Shown here: positions 35,934 through 46,470 of the stretch, piece by piece
How the letters are laid out: the number at the start of each line of letters is the position of its first letter
Position numbering within the stretch: the first letter of the stretch is position 1
NCBI GenBank assembly: GCA_949592205.1
Contig: CATIUR010000001.1
Span: forward strand, 74,497,059-74,561,058
Source of the DNA: Helichrysum umbraculigerum
Lineage: Eukaryota > Streptophyta > Magnoliopsida > Asterales > Asteraceae
Reading direction: 5' to 3'
Length of the DNA stretch: 64,000 nt
Notes under the pieces: model-generated
The model's input: only the letters and a program-made list of their open reading frames with translations
Databases searched by the model: none
What the model was told of the DNA's origin: nothing
Position numbers and translations under genes: made by a program

Positions 35934-38900
35934 TTAGGATGATGCGTAGTTGTAGACTTCCTCAGTTGAGGGAAAGTCTTTAACGTAGTGTTTTAAACTG
36001 TGACCGTTTACTTTGTAATTTCCGTCTGGGGCCTCGAGTTCGATGTCACCATAGGGGAATACTTTAGAGATTGTAAAAGGACCGCTCCATCGTGTTTTGA
36101 ACTTACCAGAAAACTTTTTAAATCGGGAGTTAAAGAGTAGAACTTTATCACCTGGACTGAAGCGTGTGGGGTGGAGCTTGGAATCGTGGAGCAATTTGGT
36201 TCTTTCCTTAAATTTGTAGGAACTTTCATAAGCTTGATCCCTTAACTCTGCTAGTTCGTTCAGTTGCATTTTTCGGTGCGTTCCCGTTATCGTAGGATCT
36301 AAACTACAGTTCTTCAGTGCCCAGTAAGCTTTGTATTCGAGTTCAATTGGTAGATGACATGCTTTTCCATAAACGAGCCTATAGGGAGTTAATCCTAATG
36401 GCGTTTTATAAGATGTCCGAAAGGTCCATAAAGCATCGTCTAGCTTATCTACCCATCTTTCCTTGTGTTGACCAACTGTTCGTTCCAAGATCCTTTTTAG
36501 TGCTCGGTTTGTAATCTCTGCTTGCCCATTTGTCTGCGGATGGTAGGCCGTAGAGGTTTTGTGGGTAACACCATATTGTTGCAATAGTTTCATAAACTGA
36601 GTATTGCAAAAGTGCGTGCCTCGATCACTGATGATCGCTCGAGGTGTTCCAAAGCGACAGAACAACTGTTTTAAGAACTTGGTTACGACTCTTGAGTCAT
36701 TTGTTGGAAAGGCTTGGGCTTCTGCCCATCTTGATACATAATCGACAGCTACTAGAATGTATTCTTTTCCGTAAGACTTTGGAAATGGTCCCATGAAATC
36801 TAATCCCCATATGTCAAATATTTCACATGCTTGGATACTCGTCAACGGCATTTCGTTACGCGTTGTGATATTTCCAAACCTTTGGCAAATATCGCAGCGT
36901 TTCACCAAGTCTTGTGCGTCTCTGAAAATGGTGGGCCAATAGAATCCTGAGTCGTAGACTTTCTTTGCTGTCAGATTAGCGGCATGATGTCCTTCGGTAG
37001 GTCCGTGATGGCTTTGGTGGAGTAGGTGTTCGGCTTCTTTTCCATTGACACATTTCCTCACTATTTGGTCGGGACAGACTTTGAACAAGTATGGATCATC
37101 CCAAAAGTAATGCTTGACGTCACGGAAGAACTTTTGTCTTCGCAATGAAATTATACCCTTCCTTGTGATCCCTCCAACTACGAAATTGGCAATGTCTGCA
37201 AACCAAGGATCGTCAGTGAATTGCGAGCCTTGTATTTGTTCTCCTAAACTCATTAACAGCTCTTCTGGAAATCGATCTTCAATATCTCTTTCTGCAAGTT
37301 GTTCCATTGATGGATTTTCAAGTCTACTTAAATGATCTGCGGCGACATTCTCTGCTCCTTTCTTATCTTTTATCTCGATGTCGAATTCTTGTAGGAGTAG
37401 GATCCATCGTAGCAATCTTGGCTTTGCATCTTGCTTCTTGAAGAGGTATTTTAGAGCTGAATGATCCATGTAAACTATTGTTTTGGACAATATCAGGTAG
37501 GATCTAAATTTGTCAAAGGCAAATACTACGGCTAGAAGCTCCTTCTCTGTAGTTGTGTAGTTTTCTTGAGCATCTGTAAACGTTTTACTAGCGTAATAGA
37601 TTGGTCGAAAGTGATTATCCTTCCTTTGACCTAGAACTGCCCCAACTGCGAAGTCACTAGCGTCGCACATGATCTCAAAGGGTAGACTCCAATCTGGAGC
37701 GACCATGATTGGTGCATTTGTTAGCTGCTTCTTCAGGTAGTTGAAAGCCTTCATGCAGTTCTCGTCAAACACAAACTTGATGTCTTTTCCTAGAAGGTGG
37801 GTGATAGGTCGAGAAATCTTGGAGAAATCCTTGATAAAACGGCGGTAGAACCCAGCGTGACCTAGGAAACTTCGAATGGCTTTAACGTTGGTTGGTGGTT
37901 GAAGTTTCGCAATGGCTTCGACTTTGGCTTTGTCTACTTCGATTCCTGACTTTGATATTCTATGTCCTAAAACTATTCCTTCCTTCACCATAAAGTGACA
38001 CTTTTCCCAATTCAAGACGAGATTCGATTCTTCACACTTGGCGAGCATCCTATCGAGGTTGGATAAACATGATGCGAAAGAGTCTCCGAAGACCGAGAAG
38101 TCATCCATGAAGACTTCCATGCATTGTTCAATCATGTTGTGGAAGATTGCAACCATGCATCTCTGAAATGTTGCAGGTGCGTTGCATAATCCAAACGGCA
38201 TTCGTCGATATGCGAATGTTCCATAAGGGCATGTAAACGTCGTCTTCTCCTGGTCTTTTGGATCGAGCGGAATTTGGAAATAACCGGAGAATCCATCAAG
38301 GAAACAGTAGAATTCGTTTCCTGACAGCCTCTCGAGCATTCGGTCAATAAACGGAAGTGGAAAGTGGTCCTTGCGAGTTGCTTCGTTTAACTTTCGGTAA
38401 TCAATACAAACCCTCCAACCGGTAACTGTCCGAGTTGGTATAAGCTCATTTTCTTCGTTTGTAATGACCGTCATTCCTCCTTTCTTCGGTACGACTTGAA
38501 CAGGGCTAACCCACGGTGAGTCGGATATTGGGTAGATCAATCCAGCATCTAAGAGTTTGATAACTTCTTGCTTAACCACGTCTTGAATCTTAGGATTTAC
38601 TCGTCTCTGCCTTTGAACGGATGGTTTGAAATCGTTCTCCATTAGGATCTTATGTGTGCAATAGTTAGGACTAATTCCTTGTATGTCAGAAATCTTCCAT
38701 GCGATTGCCTTCTTGTGTGATTTCAACATATCAACTAGCTGAGCTTTCTCTTTTGGTTTCAACTCTTTTGAGATTATCACCGAGAGTTGGGAGGTTCCTT
38801 GGAGGTAACCGTATTCAAGGTGAGGTGGTAATTCCTTTAATTCCAAGTTTGGTGGTTCCTCAATAGACGGCTTCATTCTAGCTATCTCGTCTCTATTTAA

Positions 38901-40118
38901 CTTTTCATATTCAGCTTGGAATGGTGCTTCATCTGTCTCGGGTTCAGATGTGGAGATTGATGCTACTTCAACCCATTCGGTTCTGTTTAAGAATTCGTCC
39001 GTCTTTAGCTCGTACTTGTTAACTGAGGATGAGGAGACTTCGTCATTTCTGGTGATGATGATCTCTCCGTCGTCAGTGAATTGGAATTCTTGAAATTGAG
39101 CGGATGAAGATTGGTTTATGGTGATTTCAGGGTTTGGAAATGGTAGTGGTTCGGGTTGGCTGGCTAATTGTAGTTCAAACGATGGTGGCTCAACACTCAT
39201 TCCTTTGAATGAATCAAGGATCTCTCTAATTGATGGAAACGGGTTTGGTTCATTTGATATGAGTTTATCCCTCTTTAGCCAAGGTATCGGTGTACCGCAT
39301 CCTAATGGAACAGCGATTGTTTTGCCATTGGTGCAAGATGGCTTCTTTTCAAACAAGGGAAATAGTAGTTCTTCAGACTTTGCTGGCAAAGTGATTGCGG
39401 ACTGCAGCCCAGGATCCTCGTTATATAATCTTCGAACGGTAACTACCGTGTTAGGTATCGGGTTCTGGCTGGATAATGCCAACACTTCGTGGAGATGTTC
39501 ATCAAAAATGTCCTGCATAGTATCGCACAAACCAAGGTCCTCTTCCAGAGGTTGCTTCATTAATCGATCGACATTAAAGGTGACCTCCTCTTTCCCAACT
39601 CTTAGTTTTAAAGATTTCTCGTTTACGTCGATTACGGCCTTAGCAGTATTTAAGAAAGGTCTGCCAAGGATGAGTGGGATGTGGGTGTCTTCCTCTATAT
39701 CCATGATTATGAAGTCCACTAGAAAGACGAACTTATCGACCTTGACCATGACATCTTCAGCAATTCCTCGAGGGAGTTTAACTGATCTATCTGCTAATTG
39801 GATGGTCATATGTGTAGGCAGTAGGTTATCTAATCCTAATTTCTTATAGAGGGAATAAGGCATAAGATTAACACTAGCACCTAGGTCAGCTAAGGTATTA
39901 CTAATTTGGATATCTTGGAGAAAACAAGGTATTGTAAAACGTCCAGTGTCTCCTAACTTAGGTGGAAGACCATGTTGTACAATTAAAGAGCATTCAGCAT
40001 CTAAGGGTAAACTAACTATTTGCCTAAGTTTCTCTTTGTTTGAAATAAGTTCTTTAAAGAATTTGGCACATGTGGGCATTTCTACTAAAGCATCTAATAG
40101 TCTAACATTCAAGTGCAA
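35934..40118 (-). CDS. Athila PR-RT-RNaseH-integrase polyprotein, intact frame
   Basis: 1394 codons without a stop. Domains in order: protease with DLGAS at about 78-82; a linker of some 300 residues; RT containing RMPFGLCNAPATFQR and the active site FMDDFSVFG (about 665-675); RNase H with MCDASDFAVGAVLG (about 815); integrase zinc finger (HH...CDICQ), then DFMGPFPKSYG and SDRGTHF; and a C-terminal GPF-type end. The RT wording is that of the Athila lineage. The listed start is only the first ATG of the frame. The natural polyprotein should continue upstream in the frame that ends at 40109, from which it is separated by a small frameshift. Confidence 0.9.
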   Translation of the reverse strand: MHLNVRLLDALVEMPTCAKFFKELISNKEKLRQIVSLPLDAECSLIVQHGLPPKLGDTGRFTIPCFLQDIQISNTLADLGASVNLMPYSLYKKLGLDNLLPTHMTIQLADRSVKLPRGIAEDVMVKVDKFVFLVDFIIMDIEEDTHIPLILGRPFLNTAKAVIDVNEKSLKLRVGKEEVTFNVDRLMKQPLEEDLGLCDTMQDIFDEHLHEVLALSSQNPIPNTVVTVRRLYNEDPGLQSAITLPAKSEELLFPLFEKKPSCTNGKTIAVPLGCGTPIPWLKRDKLISNEPNPFPSIREILDSFKGMSVEPPSFELQLASQPEPLPFPNPEITINQSSSAQFQEFQFTDDGEIIITRNDEVSSSSVNKYELKTDEFLNRTEWVEVASISTSEPETDEAPFQAEYEKLNRDEIARMKPSIEEPPNLELKELPPHLEYGYLQGTSQLSVIISKELKPKEKAQLVDMLKSHKKAIAWKISDIQGISPNYCTHKILMENDFKPSVQRQRRVNPKIQDVVKQEVIKLLDAGLIYPISDSPWVSPVQVVPKKGGMTVITNEENELIPTRTVTGWRVCIDYRKLNEATRKDHFPLPFIDRMLERLSGNEFYCFLDGFSGYFQIPLDPKDQEKTTFTCPYGTFAYRRMPFGLCNAPATFQRCMVAIFHNMIEQCMEVFMDDFSVFGDSFASCLSNLDRMLAKCEESNLVLNWEKCHFMVKEGIVLGHRISKSGIEVDKAKVEAIAKLQPPTNVKAIRSFLGHAGFYRRFIKDFSKISRPITHLLGKDIKFVFDENCMKAFNYLKKQLTNAPIMVAPDWSLPFEIMCDASDFAVGAVLGQRKDNHFRPIYYASKTFTDAQENYTTTEKELLAVVFAFDKFRSYLILSKTIVYMDHSALKYLFKKQDAKPRLLRWILLLQEFDIEIKDKKGAENVAADHLSRLENPSMEQLAERDIEDRFPEELLMSLGEQIQGSQFTDDPWFADIANFVVGGITRKGIISLRRQKFFRDVKHYFWDDPYLFKVCPDQIVRKCVNGKEAEHLLHQSHHGPTEGHHAANLTAKKVYDSGFYWPTIFRDAQDLVKRCDICQRFGNITTRNEMPLTSIQACEIFDIWGLDFMGPFPKSYGKEYILVAVDYVSRWAEAQAFPTNDSRVVTKFLKQLFCRFGTPRAIISDRGTHFCNTQFMKLLQQYGVTHKTSTAYHPQTNGQAEITNRALKRILERTVGQHKERWVDKLDDALWTFRTSYKTPLGLTPYRLVYGKACHLPIELEYKAYWALKNCSLDPTITGTHRKMQLNELAELRDQAYESSYKFKERTKLLHDSKLHPTRFSPGDKVLLFNSRFKKFSGKFKTRWSGPFTISKVFPYGDIELEAPDGNYKVNGHSLKHYVKDFPSTEEVYNYASS

Positions 40119-40657
40119 GCTTTAAACATTTCCAGATATTTACCGAATTGAGCTTCTTGCTTTTCCTTTTTAAGTCTACCGGGATAAGGTATTCTCGTGC
40201 GAGGTACATTATCCGGAGTTTTGGTTGGTGATGGGTCAGGTGTTGTGACAGGGATGTCAATGGACACATGTTCACTCGGTGTAGGTGTAGGCGAAGAAGT
40301 GTTTTCGGGGGTGTTATCTGGTGGTGGTGGATCAACTTTGGTTATTAATCCTCCCTTAGTGACGATTAACACATCATTGGGTTGAATGGTAGTTGCCGAC
40401 GTACTTTCCTCAATAAAATTCAAATTTTCCAAAATAGACTCCATGTTAGAAATTAATTTGTCGAAAATTTTTATCATGGCATCAATGTTGTCTTGAAATC
40501 AGGCTATCCTTTTGTTTATAACATTTTGTTCTAGTATAAAATCAGATAAAAGTTGTTTTGAGGAATGTAAGTGGGTTGTTGGTGAAGGAATGGCCAAAAG
40601 TTGGGTTGATGATCCACTTGGTGTAAGGTTGGTCAAATCAAAATAAGGGGTTGACAT
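40109..40657 (-). pseudogene. Short Athila leader frame upstream of protease, broken
   Basis: From an ATG at 40657 (MSTPYFDLTNL) a frame runs to a TGA at 40501-40499, then stays open to 40109, where it ends in ...EMFKACT. The sequence just before this end, PYPGRLKKEKQEAQF, is the usual junction from gag into the protease region of Athila elements. A one-base frameshift separates it from the pol frame. The whole stretch is only about 180 codons and has no capsid domain and no zinc knuckle, so gag is missing or reduced to a stub. Confidence 0.7.
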
Positions 40658-40790
40658 GGTTGGTTAATAAAACAAAACTAATCTAAACTAATCCTAAGGG
40701 CAAAAAGGTAACTTTTGAGCGATGTTAATCATTCAAAAGGATCGCTAAATACTAGAGTCACTAAACTTCCTAAAATCGGTCGCCGATGCT

Positions 40791-40807
40791 CCCCGGTAGC
40801 GGCGCCA
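40791..40807 (-). other. Athila primer-binding site (tRNA-Asp type)
   Basis: On the minus strand TGGCGCCGCTACCGGGG follows the LTR after a six-base spacer. It closely matches the aspartate-tRNA complement known for Athila elements, with one or two differences. Confidence 0.8.
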
Positions 40808-40813
40808 AAAACT

Positions 40814-43007
40814 TGTTGCGCCCGAATAGGTCGGTGTCATTAACGATAACTATCCGGTTACAACAGTGGGTTTTAAATTTATAAGGCTGGGGCCTAGGGT
40901 TACTACTATTGCTAATCTAGGGGCAAGCAAAGGATAAGTATGACCTAGAATCGTTCTTCAAAGCGCGACGAATTGAAAGTAGGGGAATTTAGAGACTTTT
41001 ATGAATTTAGCTAGGGAGAAAAAGGGGTTGGTTCAGGTTTTGGGTTTTCTATTCTAAGATTACACTAAATTGAATCAGAAATGGAGGTTACTTCGGGCGT
41101 TCAGCAGTTAAAGCGATTGTCTACTATGAAGTGGTTCGGGTGATATTAAAGCGTGAAGAGTTCTAATGAGGATAAGTTCATAAGTTAATGTGAGTTATTG
41201 CTACAATCCTACTATCGGGCTAACGCGGAGGTGTCCAGAATCAGGAAAATAGAATGTCACGTGGGTTGCAGAATATATTAAAGCATACACCGAAAGTTCT
41301 CTCAAATGCATGTCCATACTATCTAACCGTTAATCTCGAATCCCATTCCCCAGTCTCGGTCATCATAGACGTCCGAATCATGGCACAGTTTGTTGAATAA
41401 ACAATCTTGTAAACGGGTTTTACCCTCGCGGGATAAGTTGGAAAAACTGGTCTAAGCGGTCAGATAAGATGTCATCACTTATTCGTATGAATTATCAACA
41501 TTACTTAAGTATGCAACAAGACAGGGATGATTTGCATTACAAATAGAAACTTAAGTAATACGTTTGTTAATCGATTCATAACACAACTACCTTCGGTCGT
41601 TCTTGACTTCCATACGTTTGTACTTCGCCATAAGCGTTTCCAGTACTATATCGAAGAACAGTCGAATAGGGGCCGTCATGTTATTTCACGATAATTAGGG
41701 CTAGGTGTATTTCACTAGTATGATAATCCTAAGGCAACAATCAAACAAGAACATGCAATAAGACAACCAAGATAATAGTTAAACCTAAGCATACAAATGT
41801 ATTAATTAAATCGAGGATATTCCGAAAGTTGTCTCAAAAATATCGTCTGTCCGAATTAAATCTTAATCTGCCTCTATTCCCATATTCCGTGTCTCTTGGA
41901 TCCTAATTTGGTCTAGAGAACACCGGCCATGCCGAGCTCAATGATTCAATTAAACATAGTATAACTAAGTGACCTATACCCTATGAGTTAACTACGTTCA
42001 TTTTTGGATAAGGTTTTAGTCACAACATGAGTTGGGCAGATAAACAATAAAGATTCAATTCCTACATCTATTCATGATACACAACACCCGCAATCTCATA
42101 GCATACAATATAATCACATATTTAAATCTCTCCTAAATGACTATCATAGCAGACAATTGAGTTATTTAGCTAATCATGGCAACTCTAGCATGCATATTTA
42201 AATTTATTAAAGAAAGAACGAACATAATTAAATATGGAAGATAGATTAAAACTTGATAAGTACAATACAATAACTCGTAGCTACAAATGCGTTCCGGAGC
42301 ACCTCCGTACAAATCTTCCTTAACTAGTCTAATTAACTAAGGAAGTACTATAATTTAAAGAGTTGGTGTAATGTGTGGTGTGTGAAAAGATAGGTGTATA
42401 TAGAGATGTCTTACAAATGAACCCAAGCCCTCTATTTATAGGTGAGTTTAGGCTCACATTAGCATCAAGGGGTGCACATTAGCGTAACGTGGGTAAAAAG
42501 GTGCACCAGGTACTGTACAACGAGGAAAGGTGGTGCACCGGGTACGGTACAACGCGAAAAGGTGGTGCACCAGGTACGCGAATTAGCCAAAAAAGGAAAG
42601 CGAGGCGGGGGACAGCAGGCCGGCGCCGCCCAGCTGGTGGCCGACGGCGGCTGGTGGTAGGCCGGCGGCGGCTGGCTGCCATCCGCCCCGTTTCGCCGTC
42701 TTTTGCTTCGTTTCTTGATTCGTGCGTGTTTTCTTCGTTATGCACCCGTTTGAGTTGATTTTTTTTTTGTTGGATTCGTAATTCAAAAACGAAGATTTTG
42801 ACATAAGATAGCCCCTGAGATGAGGTCCCTAACTCCAGATATCGCGTACGAATCATTTGGATCTTCCGGCGGGCGTAGACTTTTCATTCTTTATCCGTTT
42901 TAGTTGATTCTTCTTCTGTTGGATTCGTATTTTAAAAACGAACATCTTGGATAAAATGGATGTTGGTGAAGGGCACTTTAGTCTTGAAATCTCGTTTTGA
43001 TGCCTTG
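40814..43007 (-). repeat. Athila 5' LTR, truncated at its outer end
   Basis: Matches the left LTR from TGTTGCGCCC to GATGCCTTG, including the 32-bp tandem repeat at 42496-42583. At 43007 it passes abruptly into Copia integrase sequence. The 186 bp present at 33199-33384 are absent, so the LTR start and its promoter end are lost. Confidence 0.87.
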
Positions 43008-45477
43008 CAGCTTCAATCAACGTTCTATTCTTCCTTTCAGCAACACCATTCTGTTGAGGTTCATAAGGTGCACTGAATTGATGTAATATTCCTTTGCTTA
43101 AGCAATAGATATTTAACGTTGAATTCTTAAACTCTGTTCCATTGTCACTACGAATACGCTTCACTCTCTTTTTATAGACATTCTCTACTAGATCAAAGAA
43201 CTCAATTAGAATTCCTGGAGTTTCATCCTTTGATCCCAAAAAGAATACCCATGAGAATCTAGAATAATCATCTGTGACAACTAAACAGTACCATTTGCCA
43301 CCTAGACTTCTCTTGCTTATAGGGCCGAAGAGATCAATATGTAGCAATTCAAATGGCGAGGAGATTGAGTTTTCAGTCTTAGATCTGTGTGGTTTCTTGT
43401 GCTGCTTTCCTTTCATGCAAGGAACACACTTATCTTCAGACTCGAAACGTTTTTGTGGTACACCTAGAAACAAACCATTTTTGGTTATATAATTCATCTT
43501 TCTCCAGTTCAGGTGTGCCATTCTCCTATGCCATAATAATGCGTCTGTTTTCGAAGCCTTGGAGAATAAACAGGTAGACACCATTGAAGAGTTAGGAACA
43601 CCCATGTTGATAGCATAGATGTCTTTCTTCCTTGGCGCCCTCATCAATATCCATTCATCAGGAATTTTGAAACCTGGCTTCAGGACTAAGGCCTCCTTTT
43701 CATTAAAATAAACTGGATGACCTTTATCACAGACCTGGGAAATACTCACTAGGTTGTGAGTTAGTTCTTCAACATAGTTCACATCCTCAAGAGTCAAAGT
43801 TCCATTTGAAACTTTTCCTTTTCCCGAAATTACTCGTCCTTTATCTCCTGCAAAATTTACTTTTTGCTTGAGACTCTCCTTGAAGTCCTTCAGTAGACTT
43901 CTTTCTCTGGTCATGTGCCTCGAGCATCCACTGTCTACATACCACCAGCTGTCCTTGTTCACAGCATGCTCCTTTTTCTTGTCAGTTTGTACTTCAGCCA
44001 TGCGTGCTACAAAGTCATCTGGACTCATATTAGCAGTTGAATCCATATAGAGCACGTCATCATCACTTGCTTTCTCATGAATCTCCGGCACCTTTATTTC
44101 AACATCAATAGGCATATAGCTATTGGACTCAGCAGCTATCTCTTGATCTTCAATCTCAGCCATGAGAGCTTCCTCAGACTGAGCTTGCCAATCATAAGAT
44201 CCATCTAACTGTTTCACAACTAAGGCTTTGGAAGCTAAGGTACTTCCCGAACCTTGTTTGCTATTGCCAGTTTCAACCTTAGGTCTTTGACACTCACGAG
44301 CAAAGTGTCCATAACCTTGACAGTTGAAACACTTGATCTTGGTTTTATCAAACCCTGATCGATTTCCCACCACTTTTCTACCAGTTTTCTTCAAGAAATT
44401 TTTAACTCTCCTTGATAACATTGCAAGTTGATCCTGGAGATCTATTTCCTCAAGATAATCAGGGTCTATCTGATCATAGTTTTCATCAAACATAATCGGA
44501 TCATTGATTTTACCCTGAATGTAGTTTTCATAAGAAGCAACAAAGGATGCAAGGACAGATAACTGTTGCTCAGCAGATTTCACACTCATTGGCATCTTTT
44601 GATGTCCTTGAGTTGACTTCTCAGCAGGTGTACCTTTAGTTTCATTACATGATGAGGTAAGAAGGCACACGTCGTCAGTTATCATTTCACCATTTTCATC
44701 AGTATTACCAACTAAAAGTGCAGTGGTCGAACTAGATAAAGAAGTTGAGAGATTCGTTTTCCTATGATATAGCCCAGGATTCTGAACCTGATCAGAATCA
44801 GTTTCTCTCGATTTCTTTGTGAAATCATAACCTTTTAGCTTGTCAATGACCTGCTCTAAGGTCATGGTTGCATACCTTTCATCGTTGTCTTTGAGCATTA
44901 CACCATACATTTCCCACTTAGACGGCAAACCCTCAATAAATTTGTCGGTTCTTTCAGTCTCAGTAGTAACAATCTCATGGTTGTCAAGCTCACTTAACAA
45001 GTGGTAGAATCTAGTGATGTAAGCATCAAGATCTTCTCCCTTTAAAGCTTTTATAACAGTAAACTGTTTCTTGAGAAGATTCTTCCTGCTTGCCTTCACT
45101 TGAGGACTCCCCTCACATCTTTTCTCTAACGCTTCCCAGAGCGTTCTAGCAGTTTGAAAAGACTTGAGTTGATGGTTTATTTCCTTTGGTAAACTCATCT
45201 TAATTGCAGAATGAGATTTATTCTCCAATTCATAGTCCTTCTTTTGTTGATCGCCCATCCGGTTATAAGCAAGAGTAACAGTTGCATTATTAACCGTTTG
45301 AGTAGGTGCAGTGTATCCATTCTTGATACACATCCAGATCGACAAATCATGGAATCTACAGTAAGATTCAAATCCGTCCTTCCAGTTATAGTAATCTTCG
45401 ATCTTCAACAACTTAGGTGGAACGTTTGATTTTCCCACCTCATGTTCCATCTCGATCATTCTACTAAGATCAGACAT
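43008..45477 (-). pseudogene. Copia gag-protease-integrase, truncated by Athila LTR
   Basis: The frame starts MSDLSRMIEMEHEVGK. It contains a UBN2-type gag domain (around NYWKDG-like IEDYYNWKDGF and LWEALEKRCEG), one zinc knuckle CFNCQGYGHFAREC (about residues 385-400), and protease DSGCSRHMT (about 514). A GAG-pre-integrase block (LLWHRRMAHLNW, about 652) and integrase with HIDLFGP, SDNGTEF and QQNGVAERKNRT follow. At EAAR the sequence changes to Athila LTR, whose antisense happens to stay open for about 50 codons, giving a chimeric frame to 42853. No stop interrupts the Copia part. RT and RNase H are lost. Confidence 0.88.
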
Positions 45478-45489
45478 CTTAAAAACGTA

Positions 45490-45690
45490 AAGTACAACTG
45501 TTTCGCGAATTCAGAAAAACTCGATTCGCAAGACTCGGTTCAACTCGCAATCTCAGCTCGACTCGTAAGTCTCAGTTCGGATTGCTGTGATGTCGATTCG
45601 CAAGTGATTTCGATTCGCGAGAAATATCAGTTCGACTCGCAAGTCTCAGTTCGACTCGCTAGTTCAACTCGGTTCGCAGGCTACGTTGAA
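45490..45690. repeat. Degenerate ACTCGC repeats in Copia leader
   Basis: Between PBS and gag, motifs such as TCGACTCGCAAGTCTCAGT and TTCGACTCGC recur at least eight times at irregular spacing. The same GACTCGC/AACTCGC motif clusters in the adjoining LTR at 46155-46305. Confidence 0.6.
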
Positions 45691-45906
45691 ACCCTAATCT
45701 CGACTCGCGAAACGACTGGAAAACCCGAAAAACAAAAATTCAAGGTATTTTTTACGATTTAAACAGTAAATTTCAACCGTAAACTAACCCTAAAACGTCC
45801 AGAGAATGATTTTGATCGTTAATATGTACTCATGCACGTATAAACGATCCGAATCACAACGCAATTATCACTAAAACTCTCGAACAATCTCGTATTTAGC
45901 CCGAAA

Positions 45907-45918
45907 GCTCTGATACCA
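45907..45918 (-). other. Copia primer-binding site
   Basis: TGGTATCAGAGC on the minus strand, two bases after the LTR end, is complementary to initiator-Met tRNA. Confidence 0.85.
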
Positions 45919-45920
45919 GA

Positions 45921-46470
45921 TGTAAGTCCCTAGTTCTTAGGATTAGTATTAAGGTGTGGAATCCCTCAATACGATGTTATCTTACTAACAACGAATATGT
46001 TCGAATTGCGTTTTAATAAAGCTTAACTTTAAACGATGAATCGTCAAAGTCTAGCCGTAGGTTTTGTTTTCTCTGGTTTTCTGAGTTCGCTGGAATGAAT
46101 AATGCAAAAGTGTTAAAAGTGTTATGTTTTTCACGATTGAAAAACATTAAATATGTCGTCTCAACTCGCTGCCGCTGGGCCTGCGAGTTGACTCGACTCG
46201 TTCTGCAAGCCCAAGCCCATTATGCTTCGGCTCGTTATGCCTATCCACGAGTTCAGTTCTCATCTCGCTGCTCAACTCGCAGCGACTTGAGAACTCGACT
46301 CGCATCAATCGTATATATTTATTTCGTTTTTAATTATTCGTCTAACTTAACAAAATAATATGTTTAACGAATATTACTAACAAAACAAATATTTATTTAC
46401 AAATCTAAACCAATGTACAAACGTAATAATAATTACACCAGTCCTATTTCAAGCTAGATCTGTTGTCACA
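45921..46470 (-). repeat. Copia 5' LTR
   Basis: On the minus strand it runs from TGTGACAACA to GGGACTTACA, about 550 bp. The inner end is fixed by the PBS. The outer end at 46470 is inferred from the TG...CA pattern, since the second LTR is missing. Confidence 0.6.

Larger units (their letters stand above)
3581..43007 (-). mobile_element. Athila-type Ty3/Gypsy retrotransposon, interrupted and right-truncated
   Basis: The element reads on the minus strand: 5' LTR (43007-40814), tRNA-Asp-type PBS, short leader frame, PR-RT-RH-INT, an extra downstream frame, a long non-coding tail, PPT, and 3' LTR (33384-33017 continued at 5604-3581). The 3' LTR is split by a 27.4-kb chromovirus insertion. LTR ends on the minus strand are TGATATC and GCGCAACA. 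A left duplication candidate is TTAAC (3576-3580). Its partner is not found because the right LTR lacks its outermost 186 bp and is fused directly to Copia sequence. RT and INT motifs and the PBS place it in the Athila lineage. No Athila-like gag is present. Confidence 0.85.
43008..46470 (-). mobile_element. Ty1/Copia retrotransposon, 5' half only
   Basis: On the minus strand: LTR (46470-45921), initiator-Met PBS (45918-45907), leader, then gag-PR-integrase up to the break at 43008. RT, RNase H and the 3' LTR are missing. The missing half is not on the far side of the Athila element either, so it was deleted rather than merely split. Confidence 0.85.

Noticed and set aside
39118..39849. 243-codon plus-strand frame
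   Set aside because: Antisense shadow of the protease region of the intact Athila pol frame.
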